Shown: positions 43,361 to 51,782 of the stretch, one piece after another
How positions within the stretch are numbered: position 1 is the first letter of the stretch
How the letters are laid out: every line of letters begins with the position of its first letter
Assembly (NCBI RefSeq): GCF_019977355.1
Contig: NZ_AP024655.1
Coordinates: 434,001-498,000 of the forward strand
Reading direction: 5' to 3'
Source: Arthrobacter sp. NicSoilB8
GTDB taxonomy: Bacteria; Actinomycetota; Actinomycetes; Actinomycetales; Micrococcaceae
DNA: 64,000 nt
Position numbers and translations under genes: made by a program
The notes under the pieces: generated by a model
Told to the model about the DNA's origin: nothing
Seen by the model: the letters and a program-made list of their open reading frames with translations, nothing else
Databases searched by the model: none

Positions 43361-44734
43361 TCAGCCCAGAGACGGCGTGGAAATGAAGACGTTCTTGGTT
43401 TCGGTGAAGGAATCGAGGGCATCGGGTCCGAGCTCCCGGCCCAGTCCGGACTGCTTGAAACCGCCGAACGGGGTGGAGTACCGGACGGAGGAGTGGGAGT
43501 TCACGGACAGGTTGCCGGACTCGACGCCGCGCGCCACGCGCAGGGCGCGGTCCACGCTGGAGGTCCAGATGGAACCGGACAGTCCGTAGTCGGTGTCGTT
43601 CGCGATCCGGATAGCGTCCGCCTCGTCGGTGAAGGGCACCACGGTCACGACCGGGCCGAAAATTTCCTCGGTGAACGACCGCGCGTCCAGTCCGGGCGTC
43701 AGCACTGTCGGCGGGAACCAGAAGCCGGCTCCGGACGGGGCCAGGCCCTGGAAGGCAATCGGGGCGTTGTCCGGCACGAAACCGGCGACCGTCCGGCGTT
43801 GCTGGGCGGAGATCAGAGGACCCATGGTGGTTGCCTCATCCGCGGGATCACCGACGGTGATGGCCTTGACGGCGGGCTCAAGCAACTCCATGAAGCGGTC
43901 ATAGACGTTGTGCTGAACCAGGATGCGCGAGCGCGCACAACAGTCCTGGCCGGCGTTGTCGAATGCTCCACCGGGGGCGGCGGCGGCGGCCATCTCGAGG
44001 TCGGCGTCGTCGAAGACGATGTTGGCGCTCTTGCCGCCGAGTTCGAGGGTCACCCGCTTCACCTGTTCCGCGCAGCCGGCCATGATCTTCTTGCCGACGC
44101 CGGTCGAGCCGGTGAAGACCACTTTGCGGACGGCGGGATGGGTGACGAACCGCTCGCCCACCACCGAACCCTTGCCCGGGATCACCTGGAAGACGCCCTC
44201 CGGGATGCCGGCTTCACGGGCCAGTTCGGCCAGCCGCAGCGCGGTCAGGGGGGTCATCTCGGCAGGTTTGAGAACCACTGTGTTGCCGGCGGCCAGGGCG
44301 GGGGCAAAACCCCAGGCCGCGATCGGCATCGGGAAGTTCCACGGAACGATGACCCCCACAACGCCGAGCGGCTCGTGAAAGGTGATGTTGACGCCACCGG
44401 CGACCGGGATCTGCTTGCCGAAGTGGCGTTCCGGCGCGGCGGAGTAGTAAGCGAGGACGTCCCGGACGTTCCCGGCTTCCCAGCGGGCATTCCCGATCGT
44501 GTGGCCTGCGTTGCGGACTTCGAGCCGGGCCAGGTTTTCCAGATCCGCGTCCACGGCCGAGGCGAAGCGCCTCAGCAGCAGCGCGCGGTCTGCCGGGGCG
44601 ACGGCCCGCCAGGAATCAAATGCACCGGCCGCGCGGGCGATGGCATCATCGACCTCGGCCAGTCCGGCCAGCGCTACCGTCTCGATGACTTCCTCGGTGG
44701 AGGGGTTGATGACGTCGAAGGTTGTTGCTGTCAT
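43361..44734 (-). CDS. Aldehyde dehydrogenase (gamma-glutamyl-aminoaldehyde type)
   Basis: From ATG at 44734 the protein has 457 residues. NAD-dependent ALDH motifs are VGVIVPWNFPMPIAAWGFAP, VLKPAEMTPLTALRLAELAR, FTGSTGVGKKIMAGCAEQVK, the catalytic Glu in LELGGKSANIVF, and the catalytic Cys in NAGQDCCARSRILV. The C-terminus reads YSTPFGGFKQSGLGRELGPD. In the context of a glutamine-synthetase-like ligase and a gamma-glutamyl amidohydrolase it should oxidise a gamma-glutamylated aldehyde to the acid. Its start overlaps the end of the amidohydrolase gene by four bases. Confidence 0.92.
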   Translation of the reverse strand: MTATTFDVINPSTEEVIETVALAGLAEVDDAIARAAGAFDSWRAVAPADRALLLRRFASAVDADLENLARLEVRNAGHTIGNARWEAGNVRDVLAYYSAAPERHFGKQIPVAGGVNITFHEPLGVVGVIVPWNFPMPIAAWGFAPALAAGNTVVLKPAEMTPLTALRLAELAREAGIPEGVFQVIPGKGSVVGERFVTHPAVRKVVFTGSTGVGKKIMAGCAEQVKRVTLELGGKSANIVFDDADLEMAAAAAPGGAFDNAGQDCCARSRILVQHNVYDRFMELLEPAVKAITVGDPADEATTMGPLISAQQRRTVAGFVPDNAPIAFQGLAPSGAGFWFPPTVLTPGLDARSFTEEIFGPVVTVVPFTDEADAIRIANDTDYGLSGSIWTSSVDRALRVARGVESGNLSVNSHSSVRYSTPFGGFKQSGLGRELGPDALDSFTETKNVFISTPSLG

Positions 44735-45480
44735 ATCGTGGACATCTCTTTTCGGTTGGCACGGTAACTGCCCGCGGCCTGGACGAAGCCGCGGAACAGC
44801 CGCAGGTCTTCCGGGTTTTGTTCCGGGTGGAATTGCACGCCCAGCACCCAGCCGGGGGTGTCTTCGGCCTCCAGAGCCTGGACGGTTCCATCCTCGGAGG
44901 ACGCGGTGACGCGCAGCCCCGGCGGCACAGTGTCCATGGCCTGGTGGTGATAGCACGGCGCCCCGGCGGCGTCGCCGAGCAGTGACTGGATCAGGCTTCC
45001 CGGGACCGTGGTGAATGCGGCTTCGCCGAACACTCCCGGGGCCGGCTGGTAGTCGGCCGTGGGGTTGATGTCGGGCAGGTGCTGGGTCAGGCTGCCGTCA
45101 AAGGCCACGTTGAGGATCTGGGCCCCGCGGCAGATGGCAAACAACGGCAGACCGCGCTCCACCGCCGCCCGCGTCAGGATCGTATCGTGCTCATCCCGGA
45201 GCGGCTGCGAGGCGGTCCTGGGATGTGCGGCGGCACCGTAGCGGGCGGGATCCACGTCGGGTCCTCCCACCACGATGAGTCCGTCCATCAGGTCCAGCAC
45301 GGTTTCGTCCGTGCCCAGCGGCGGCAGCAGGATGGGAGTTCCGCCAGCGGCGACCACGGCCTCGACGTAGGTTCCCGGGACGATGGCGGCCTTGGCGTTC
45401 CAAACTCCCCAGGCCGCATCCTGGTAGTAGCTGGTCAGGGCGATCCGGGGGCGGTATGCCTTAGAGTCGTTCGAAGCCAC
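44731..45480 (-). CDS. Gamma-glutamyl amide hydrolase (PuuD-like class I amidotransferase)
   Basis: This 249-residue protein has the PuuD layout: RIALTSYYQDAAWG, GLIVVGGPDVDPARYGA, catalytic Cys in LPLFAICRGAQILNVAFDG, and the His-Glu of the triad in VLGVQFHPEQNPEDLRLF. HHQAMDTVPPGL is also typical. It cleaves the gamma-glutamyl bond of a modified amine to release glutamate. GTG at 45480 overlaps the end of the upstream ligase gene by 20 bases, so the two are tightly coupled. Confidence 0.92.
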   Translation of the reverse strand: MASNDSKAYRPRIALTSYYQDAAWGVWNAKAAIVPGTYVEAVVAAGGTPILLPPLGTDETVLDLMDGLIVVGGPDVDPARYGAAAHPRTASQPLRDEHDTILTRAAVERGLPLFAICRGAQILNVAFDGSLTQHLPDINPTADYQPAPGVFGEAAFTTVPGSLIQSLLGDAAGAPCYHHQAMDTVPPGLRVTASSEDGTVQALEAEDTPGWVLGVQFHPEQNPEDLRLFRGFVQAAGSYRANRKEMSTI

Positions 45481-46843
45481 GGATGCGCTCCCAGTCGGTG
45501 ACGGCGCCCTCGTAGGCGCGGAGTTCGATGCCGGCGGCGTGGACGTAGTGGTCCACGACGGAGTCGCCGAACGCCTTGCGTGCGATGCTGCTTTCCGCGA
45601 GAAGGTCCCGGGAATCGCGCAGGTTGGTCGGAAGCCGGTCGGCGTCGGAGGCGTAGGCGCTGCCCTGGATGGCGGGTCCCAGGGGCAGCCGGTTCTCCAG
45701 CCCGTGGATTACGGCGGCGATCAGCGCGGCCGCCGCGAGATACGGGTTGAGGTCCCCGCCGCCGACGCGCATTTCGGTGCGCAGGCCCCGTCCGTGGCCC
45801 ACCACCCGGAGGGCGCAGCTGCGGTTGTCCATGCCCCAGGCGATGGCGGTGGGCGCGAAGCTGCCTTCAACGAACCTCTTGTAGGAGTTGACGTTCGGGG
45901 CCAGGAAATAGGTGAGTTCCTTCAGGGCGTCCAGCTGTCCGGCCATGAAGTGCTCCATCACCGGGCTGAAGCCGTGCTCGCCGTCGCCGGGCAGCACGGG
46001 GTTGCCGTCCAGGTCGGTCAGGCTGAAGTGGATGTGGCAGGAGTTGCCCTCGCGCTGGTCGTACTTGGCCATGAAGCTGATGCTCTTGCCGTGCTGGTCC
46101 GCGATTTCCTTCGCGCCGCTCTTGTAGAACGTGTGCTTGTCGCATGCCTTGAGGGCTTCATCGAAGCGGAAGGTGATTTCCTGCTGGCCGAGGTTGCACT
46201 CGCCCTTGGAGGATTCGACCACCAGGCCGGCCGCCTCCATGTTGGTGCGGATCGACCGGATGACCGGTTCCAGGCGGGCCGTGGCGAGCAGCGAGTAGTC
46301 CACGTTGTACTGGGTCGAGGCATTCAGCCCGTGGTAGTTCTTCTGCCAGGCCTCACGGTAGGAGTCGTCGAACATCAAGAACTCGAGCTCGGTGCCCATG
46401 TGGGCGCGGTAGCCGAGTTTTTCGAGCCGTTCCACCTGGGCGCGCAGGATTTGGCGCGGGGACGCGACGACCGGCGACTTGTCTGCCCACATGATGTCGC
46501 AAAGAACCAGGGCCGTTCCCTGCTGCCACGGGACCCGGCGCAGGGTCGAGACATCGGGCAGCATCATCATGTCGCCGTAGCCGGTCTCCCAGGATGACAT
46601 GGCGTAGCCGTCGATGGTGTTCATCTCGACGTCGACGGCGAGGAGGTAGTTGCAGCCTTCCGCGCCGTGTTCCAGGACATCCTCGAGGAAAGAGCGGGCG
46701 CCGCAGCGCTTGCCCTGGAGCCTGCCGAGGGAGTCGGTGATGGCCACGATGACAGTGTCGATCGCTCCGGAGGCGACGTCTGCCCGCAGTTCATCGAGGG
46801 TGAGCTGGGTGTTCAGGGCGTGGGCTGTGGATGCTTCATTCAT
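45461..46843 (-). CDS. Glutamine synthetase-like gamma-glutamylamide ligase (GlnA4/PuuA-like)
   Basis: This 460-residue protein has the glutamine synthetase fold: LGYRAHMGTELEFLMFDDSY (metal-binding Glu), NLGQQEITFRFDEALKACDK, NSCHIHFSLTDLDGNPVLPG, GSFAPTAIAWGMDNRSCALR (ATP/phosphate loop), and MRVGGGDLNPYLAAAALIAA. Its neighbours are a gamma-glutamyl hydrolase, an aldehyde dehydrogenase and an ethanolamine-type permease. The best fit is gamma-glutamylethanolamide synthetase as described for Streptomyces GlnA4; gamma-glutamylputrescine synthetase is the alternative. It consumes ATP and glutamate. Confidence 0.9.
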   Translation of the reverse strand: MNEASTAHALNTQLTLDELRADVASGAIDTVIVAITDSLGRLQGKRCGARSFLEDVLEHGAEGCNYLLAVDVEMNTIDGYAMSSWETGYGDMMMLPDVSTLRRVPWQQGTALVLCDIMWADKSPVVASPRQILRAQVERLEKLGYRAHMGTELEFLMFDDSYREAWQKNYHGLNASTQYNVDYSLLATARLEPVIRSIRTNMEAAGLVVESSKGECNLGQQEITFRFDEALKACDKHTFYKSGAKEIADQHGKSISFMAKYDQREGNSCHIHFSLTDLDGNPVLPGDGEHGFSPVMEHFMAGQLDALKELTYFLAPNVNSYKRFVEGSFAPTAIAWGMDNRSCALRVVGHGRGLRTEMRVGGGDLNPYLAAAALIAAVIHGLENRLPLGPAIQGSAYASDADRLPTNLRDSRDLLAESSIARKAFGDSVVDHYVHAAGIELRAYEGAVTDWERIRGFERL

Positions 46844-46900
46844 GGTTGCTCCGCAATGTTGTTCTCTGCAAATGGGGTGGTGGGTGGTGGCCGGGGTCAG

Positions 46901-48352
46901 CTACTGCTTCAGTTCGGCCTCGGCCAGGGCCAGCCGGGCGAATTCCTCATCCGGGGACCCGGTGACGATGCGGTGCCGGCTGTAGAACCAGTAGTACGCA
47001 ATGGCGGCGGCGAAGATGGCCGCTGTGATGGATGCCGCGTAGACGTCCACCACAAAAGTGGCGACGACGGCGACCGCGGACAGGACGAGCGCGACGGAGG
47101 TGGTGGCGATGCCTCCAGGGGTGCGGTAGCCGCGCTCCAGTTCCGGCTCTTTGATCCGGAGCACAATGTGGGACAGGTTGAGCAGGACGTAGGAGACCGT
47201 GGCGCCGAAGACGGCGATGTTGATCAGCAGGGCGCCGTCCTGGGTGATGGCTGCCAGCAGGAAGCCGATCGTGCCCGGAACGATGAGGGCCCAGTAGGGT
47301 GTCCGGCGAGCCCCGGTGAGTGACAGCCATTTGGGCAGGTAGCCGGCGCGGGAGAGCGCGAAAAGCTGGCGTGAGTAGGCATAGATGATGGAGAAGAAGC
47401 TGGCCACCAGGCCGGCGAGGCCCGCGTAGTTGATGAAATCGGCAAGCAGCGTGTTTCCACCGTAGGCCAGCCGGATGGCGGCCGGAAGCGGGTTGTCTGA
47501 GGTGCTCATGGCCTGGGATCCGGCCGCTCCCGGCACGAGGACCAGCATCAGGCCCCCGAAGATGACCAGGATGAGGACTGCGACGATGATGCCTTTGGGC
47601 ATGTCCTTCTTGGGATCCGCGGATTCCTCCGCGGCCAGCGGGACGCCTTCGACGGCCAGGAAGAACCAGATGCCGTAGACCAGTGCCGCCAGGATTCCTC
47701 CGACGCCCATGGGCAGGAACGCGCTGGAACCGGCGGATCCGTCCGGGACGATGTCGAACAGTTTGGCCGGGTCGAACATCGGCACGAGGCCGACGACGGC
47801 GGCAATGAGCGCGACGACGGCAAAGGCGGTGATCGCAAACATGATCTTCAGCGCCTCACCCACGCCGCGGAGATGGATCCCGATGAAGATCATGTAGGTG
47901 ACCAGGTAGACCGGCCAGGAGTTGGTGAGCCCGAACAGGCCCAGTGCCTCGATGTAGCCGCCGATGAAGGTGGCGATGGCGGCGGGTGCGACGGCGTATT
48001 CGATCAGCACCGCTATGCCGGTGGCGAAGCCGCCCAACGGGCCGAGGGCCCGCCGCGCGAAAGCGTAACCTGCACCCGCCGTCGGAAGCGACGACGAGAG
48101 TTCGGCCAGGCCGAAGACCATGCAGGTGTACATGACGCCCATCAGGAGGAAAGCAATGAGCAGGCCGCCCCATCCTCCCTGGGCGAGACCAAGATTCCAT
48201 CCGGCGAAGTCGCCGGAAATGACGTAGGCGACACCCAGCCCCGCGAGGAGCACCCACCCGGCGGCGCCGCGCTTGAGCCGGCGGTGCTGAAGGTACTCCG
48301 TTTCACTGCCGTCTGCGTTTGTCGCAGCGGCGACATGATCTACTGATTTCAT
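46901..48352 (-). CDS. APC-family permease, ethanolamine permease (Eat)-like
   Basis: This 483-residue protein has 12 hydrophobic segments. Its opening GAAGWVLLAGLGVAYVISGD followed by FAGWNLGLAQGGWGGLLIAF is the one I know from ethanolamine permeases of the Eat type. Further signals are FGLAELSSSLPTAGAGYAFA and LAVEGVPLAAEESADPKKDM. It imports the substrate of the ligase encoded next to it. It is divergent from a FadR-type regulator, with a 229-base gap that holds operator-like repeats. Confidence 0.9.
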   Translation of the reverse strand: MKSVDHVAAATNADGSETEYLQHRRLKRGAAGWVLLAGLGVAYVISGDFAGWNLGLAQGGWGGLLIAFLLMGVMYTCMVFGLAELSSSLPTAGAGYAFARRALGPLGGFATGIAVLIEYAVAPAAIATFIGGYIEALGLFGLTNSWPVYLVTYMIFIGIHLRGVGEALKIMFAITAFAVVALIAAVVGLVPMFDPAKLFDIVPDGSAGSSAFLPMGVGGILAALVYGIWFFLAVEGVPLAAEESADPKKDMPKGIIVAVLILVIFGGLMLVLVPGAAGSQAMSTSDNPLPAAIRLAYGGNTLLADFINYAGLAGLVASFFSIIYAYSRQLFALSRAGYLPKWLSLTGARRTPYWALIVPGTIGFLLAAITQDGALLINIAVFGATVSYVLLNLSHIVLRIKEPELERGYRTPGGIATTSVALVLSAVAVVATFVVDVYAASITAAIFAAAIAYYWFYSRHRIVTGSPDEEFARLALAEAELKQ

Positions 48353-48393
48353 GCGATTCCCTTGATAAGAGGAGTGTCGCCCAGATTCCTAAA

Positions 48394-48409
48394 GGACTGT
48401 TTTCAGTCC
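48394..48409. promoter_or_regulatory. Palindrome near the permease start
   Basis: GGACTG-TTTT-CAGTCC is a perfect 6-bp inverted repeat with a 4-base spacer, 42 bases before the permease start codon. It is a good candidate operator for the divergent FadR-type regulator. Confidence 0.55.
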
Positions 48410-48500
48410 AAGGGCACGCCTCCCAGTGTGGTGGCGCAACTCACATTCGTCAAGGACTTCGGGTGAGAACATAGGAAATATCGCTCGGACTTCGGTCAAT

Positions 48501-48521
48501 TGGTCTTTTAGCTGGTCTTTT
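48501..48521. promoter_or_regulatory. Direct repeat upstream of the FadR-type regulator gene
   Basis: TGGTCTTTT is repeated exactly at 48501-48509 and 48513-48521, a 12-base period that places both on one face of the helix. It lies about 60 bases before the regulator's start, in an A/T-rich stretch with TATATATAGG further downstream that may include the promoter. Confidence 0.45.
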
Positions 48522-48581
48522 CCGGTTCCCTAAATGTATGCTCGCGGTATATATAGGGTCGCCTAGTTTTGGGAGCTGGCC

Positions 48582-49301
48582 TTGGCCGATTTCTTGTTGC
48601 AGCAGCCGTACTCAATGTTGCGCCCGGTGCGGGGCGGAAATGCTTTCGAAGAGACCATCGAGCACATCCTCCAGACGATCAAGCTCGGCATCTTTGCCCC
48701 TGCTGACAAGCTGCCGCCGGAACGCGAACTCGCCGAACGCCTGGGTGTTTCCCGGGCGACCCTTCGCGAGGCGCTGGGCGAATTGCAGGCTGCCGGATAT
48801 CTGGACGTCAGGCGCGGCCGCTACGGCGGCACGTATGTCTCCGAAAACCCGGTGCGGTCAGAACCGCGCGGAATCCGCCCACTGGATCCAGCCGAGGTGC
48901 AAGACGTGCTCCTGTTCCGCGGGGTCATTGAACCGGCGGCGAGCGCCCTGGCGGCCAGTTCCAATCTGTCTGCTGCCGCCCGGAGCCACCTGAGGAACTG
49001 CCTGTCGGAGGTGTCCAACGCCACGGAGGCCTCGTACAGGCCCCGCGACGCCCGCTTTCACATCGCGATCGCCGAGCTCACCGGCTCGCCCAGCCTTGTG
49101 GCGGCCGTGGCGGAAACCAGATCCAGGGTCAACGAACTCCTGGACAGGATCCCGTTCCTGGGGACCAACCTGGAGCATTCCAACGCGCAGCACGCGCAAA
49201 TGGCGGACGCCATTCTGTCCGGCGACGCGGCGGCGGCGGAGCGCGCCACCATTGAACACCTGGAAGGGACCGCGGCCCTGCTGCGCGGCTTCCTGTCCTG
49301 A
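48582..49301 (+). CDS. FadR/GntR-family transcriptional regulator of the ethanolamine-type cluster
   Basis: This 239-residue regulator has the GntR winged helix (FEETIEHILQTIKLGIFAPA then RELAERLGVSRATLREALGE) and the FCD/FadR-type C-terminal helical domain (VQDVLLFRGVIEPAASALAA, HIAIAELTGSPSLVAAVAET, and HAQMADAILSGDAAAAERAT). The His residues in this domain usually bind a metal that holds the ligand. It is divergent from the permease and should control it. TTG at 48582 is the proposed start; ATG at 48615 is the alternative. Confidence 0.92.
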   Translation: MADFLLQQPYSMLRPVRGGNAFEETIEHILQTIKLGIFAPADKLPPERELAERLGVSRATLREALGELQAAGYLDVRRGRYGGTYVSENPVRSEPRGIRPLDPAEVQDVLLFRGVIEPAASALAASSNLSAAARSHLRNCLSEVSNATEASYRPRDARFHIAIAELTGSPSLVAAVAETRSRVNELLDRIPFLGTNLEHSNAQHAQMADAILSGDAAAAERATIEHLEGTAALLRGFLS

Positions 49302-49373
49302 GACCTTTCCCCCGCCCCGAGTGACGTCGGCGCCGCCGGGACCTGTCGTTCCCGCGGCGTCCCCGGAGTACTT

Positions 49374-51179
49374 CTAGGCCGGGTGTCCGTCCGCCGCGGG
49401 CCGGGCGTGCCCTTGGCCGGGCGGGGTGGCGTGGCCGTACCGGGAAGTGCGGTTGCGGCCGGCGTTCTTGGCCTCGTACAGGGCCCGGTCCGCGCAGTCC
49501 AGCAGGCTGCCGGCCGCGGCGTCGCGCTGATCGCAGACGCCGGCGGAGATGGTCAGGAACCCGACGTCGCCGAACGGTTCGGACGCGATGGCCTCCCGGG
49601 CCCGTTCCGCCGCCTGGAGTGCCTCGGCGCCGTCGGTCTCCGGCAGCAGCCACACGAACTCTTCGCCGCCGAACCGGGCCACGATCTCCGTGGCCCGGGC
49701 CACCGTCCGGAGCCTTGCCGCGACCGCCGCCAGCACCACATCGCCCGTCAGGTGGCCGTGGGTGTCGTTGACCCTCTTGAAGTGGTCGATATCCAGGACG
49801 ACCGCGCTCAGGCTCGTCCCGCGGCTCCCGGCCAGCGCGACCTGTTCTGCGAGGTGCCGTTCCAGGGCCCGCCGGTTGGGCAGGCCGCTCAGGGGGTCCG
49901 TAGTGGCCTGCAGCTCCAGGTCAGTCCGCGCCTCCGTGTTGCCGATGGCGATCTCGACAAGCTCCGCGAACTGGGCCAACCGCTCCATCATGGCTTCCGT
50001 GACACCCGTGCGGGACTTTGAGGTCAGGGTCACGACGCCCCACAGGCTTCCCCGGACCCGGACCGGCGCCGCCGCCGCGGACTGGAAACCGCCGGCGCGC
50101 ATCTGCTCCGCGGCCGGTCCGCCCTCCGGGCCGTAGACAACGAGGGCCGGCTTGCCGGTCAGAGCCACCCGGACGGTGGCGGACTCGTCGGTCGGGGCGA
50201 AGATGTGCCGGCGGCTCAGCGTCGGCGGCAGGGCCGGCGCCATGGCGATAATTTCTGCCGATGACGCTCCCGTGAAACGGACGACGGCGGCGGAGTCGAC
50301 GTTGAACAGCTCGCGGACGATTGCGGCGACCCGCTCGGAGATGTCGGCGGGGGCGGCGTTGCGGGCGACGGCGGTCGCGATCTCGTGCAGGGCCTCCCAC
50401 ACCTGCTGCTGCTGCAGGCGCTCGGTGACGTCAACCGCCACGACCATCCCGGCCGCGGCCGCGTCGTCGGAGTAGACCGGCCCGGCCTTGAGCCGGTAGG
50501 TGCGGTGGCCGATCTGCCGGTTCCAGGAGACCTCCCGGCCGGCGAGGGCGGCCCGGTACCGCGGCTCGAGCTCGCTGGCGAGGTCGCCTTTGAGCACGTC
50601 CTGGATGCGCCGGCCTTCGAGCTCTTCCGTGCGGTAGCCGAAGGTCTCCAGCTCTTGGCCTTCGGCGATCAGGTAGCGCAGCTCGGCGTCGAAGAGGAGC
50701 ACGAAGACGCCGGGGACGCTCCGCGCCAGGGCACGGTACCGGTCCATGTCCCGCTGCCGGCGCCGGTCGGCCAGCACCCGCTCGGTGACGTCAGTGACCA
50801 GGACAAAGAAGCCCTGCACGGAGCCGTCCCGGGTGTCGGGCGTGTAGGTCACCTCGGTGAAACGTGACTCGCCCGCGGCATCCACGAGGATCCGGTCAAA
50901 CTGTTGCGGTTCTCCGGCGAGCACCCGCTCGACGTGCTGCCGGTTCGCCTCGAACACGGCCTCCCCGAGCACGTCCCGGATATGCATGCCATGCAGCTGC
51001 TGGGGTTCGACGCCGAACCACTCGCAGTAAGCGTCATTGGCCAGCCGGCTGCGGAGTCCTGTGTCCCAATAGCCCACCATGGCCGGAATCCCGTTGAGGA
51101 CGGCCTGCAGCTGTGCCGGGATCGCCGGCAGCGGCGACGCGCCGGCATCATCCCTGTTGAGCGGGCTGCGATTTGTCAT
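49374..51179 (-). CDS. Diguanylate cyclase with PAS-PAS-GAF sensors
   Basis: From ATG at 51179 (a GTG/ATG-like alternative at 51194) this is a 601-residue cytoplasmic protein. Two PAS domains (about 25-135: MVGYWDTGLRSRLANDAYCE; 145-255: VFVLLFDAELRYLIAEGQEL) are followed by a GAF domain (about 270-415) and a GGDEF domain (about 425-580). The active-site motif is ARFGGEEFVWLLPETD, i.e. GGEEF, and LDIDHFKRVNDTHGHLTGDV binds metal and substrate. It should make cyclic di-GMP in response to signals. No EAL domain is present and no membrane segment is seen. Confidence 0.92.
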   Translation of the reverse strand: MTNRSPLNRDDAGASPLPAIPAQLQAVLNGIPAMVGYWDTGLRSRLANDAYCEWFGVEPQQLHGMHIRDVLGEAVFEANRQHVERVLAGEPQQFDRILVDAAGESRFTEVTYTPDTRDGSVQGFFVLVTDVTERVLADRRRQRDMDRYRALARSVPGVFVLLFDAELRYLIAEGQELETFGYRTEELEGRRIQDVLKGDLASELEPRYRAALAGREVSWNRQIGHRTYRLKAGPVYSDDAAAAGMVVAVDVTERLQQQQVWEALHEIATAVARNAAPADISERVAAIVRELFNVDSAAVVRFTGASSAEIIAMAPALPPTLSRRHIFAPTDESATVRVALTGKPALVVYGPEGGPAAEQMRAGGFQSAAAAPVRVRGSLWGVVTLTSKSRTGVTEAMMERLAQFAELVEIAIGNTEARTDLELQATTDPLSGLPNRRALERHLAEQVALAGSRGTSLSAVVLDIDHFKRVNDTHGHLTGDVVLAAVAARLRTVARATEIVARFGGEEFVWLLPETDGAEALQAAERAREAIASEPFGDVGFLTISAGVCDQRDAAAGSLLDCADRALYEAKNAGRNRTSRYGHATPPGQGHARPAADGHPA

Positions 51180-51355
51180 TGCCCCAGTATCCATGTCAGG
51201 CCGCGGCAGGAAAAACCGCCAGCAAGTCCGTCAGGTTTGACAGGCATGAACAACCAGCCGCACCAGCGGCCGCCCAAAAGGGTGCGATGCACCTGGCTCC
51301 TCAGGAGGGCTCCATTCACATCTTCGGAGAGTGATCGGTAAGGATGGGGCAGAAT

Positions 51356-51751
51356 TCAGGGGCCTGCTGGGCTGCGACGCGGCGGGAAGAAGACGCGGAC
51401 AGGGAGCACGAGCCCGATCAACGAGAGGGCGAGGAAGCCGACCTGGTGGATGTGATCCGTGCCCGGCGGGAGGTTTCCAAACAGGTGGGCCAGCCAGAAA
51501 ACGGGGTAGAACCAGAGCGCGCACCACGCCCACCGCTCGATGCGCCGATACGGCACCAGCACGATCAGCGCCCCGAAAAGGCCGAGTCCGGTCGAGGCGA
51601 GACCGTCCGCACGATACAAGGCAGCGTCCCCTCCCATTGGAACGACCGCGACCACGACACCAAACACGAGGATGGCCAGGCTAACCACCGCGAGGCAGAT
51701 CCAGCCGATCTGCACCGTCAGCTTCGTCGCGAGCACGACGTCACCGTACAC
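51356..51751 (-). CDS. Small four-helix membrane protein upstream-adjacent to kdpE
   Basis: The frame gives about 131 residues from GTG at 51751, or about 126 from GTG at 51736; the start is uncertain. Four hydrophobic segments are visible (VQIGWICLAVVSLAILVFGV, LGLFGALIVLVPYRRIERW, CALWFYPVFWLAHLFGNLPP, and VGFLALSLIGLVLPVRVFF). No family is recognised. It lies 31 bases after the end of kdpE on the same strand, so it may be co-transcribed with kdpDE. Confidence 0.6.
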   Translation of the reverse strand: MYGDVVLATKLTVQIGWICLAVVSLAILVFGVVVAVVPMGGDAALYRADGLASTGLGLFGALIVLVPYRRIERWAWCALWFYPVFWLAHLFGNLPPGTDHIHQVGFLALSLIGLVLPVRVFFPPRRSPAGP

Positions 51752-51782
51752 CCCACGGAATTTGACGACTATGGGAGCATCG

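Noticed and set aside
42523..49301. Reading the cluster as a putrescine (Puu) pathway
   Set aside because: Not excluded, but no aminotransferase or putrescine oxidase is present and the permease looks like an ethanolamine carrier, so ethanolamine is preferred.
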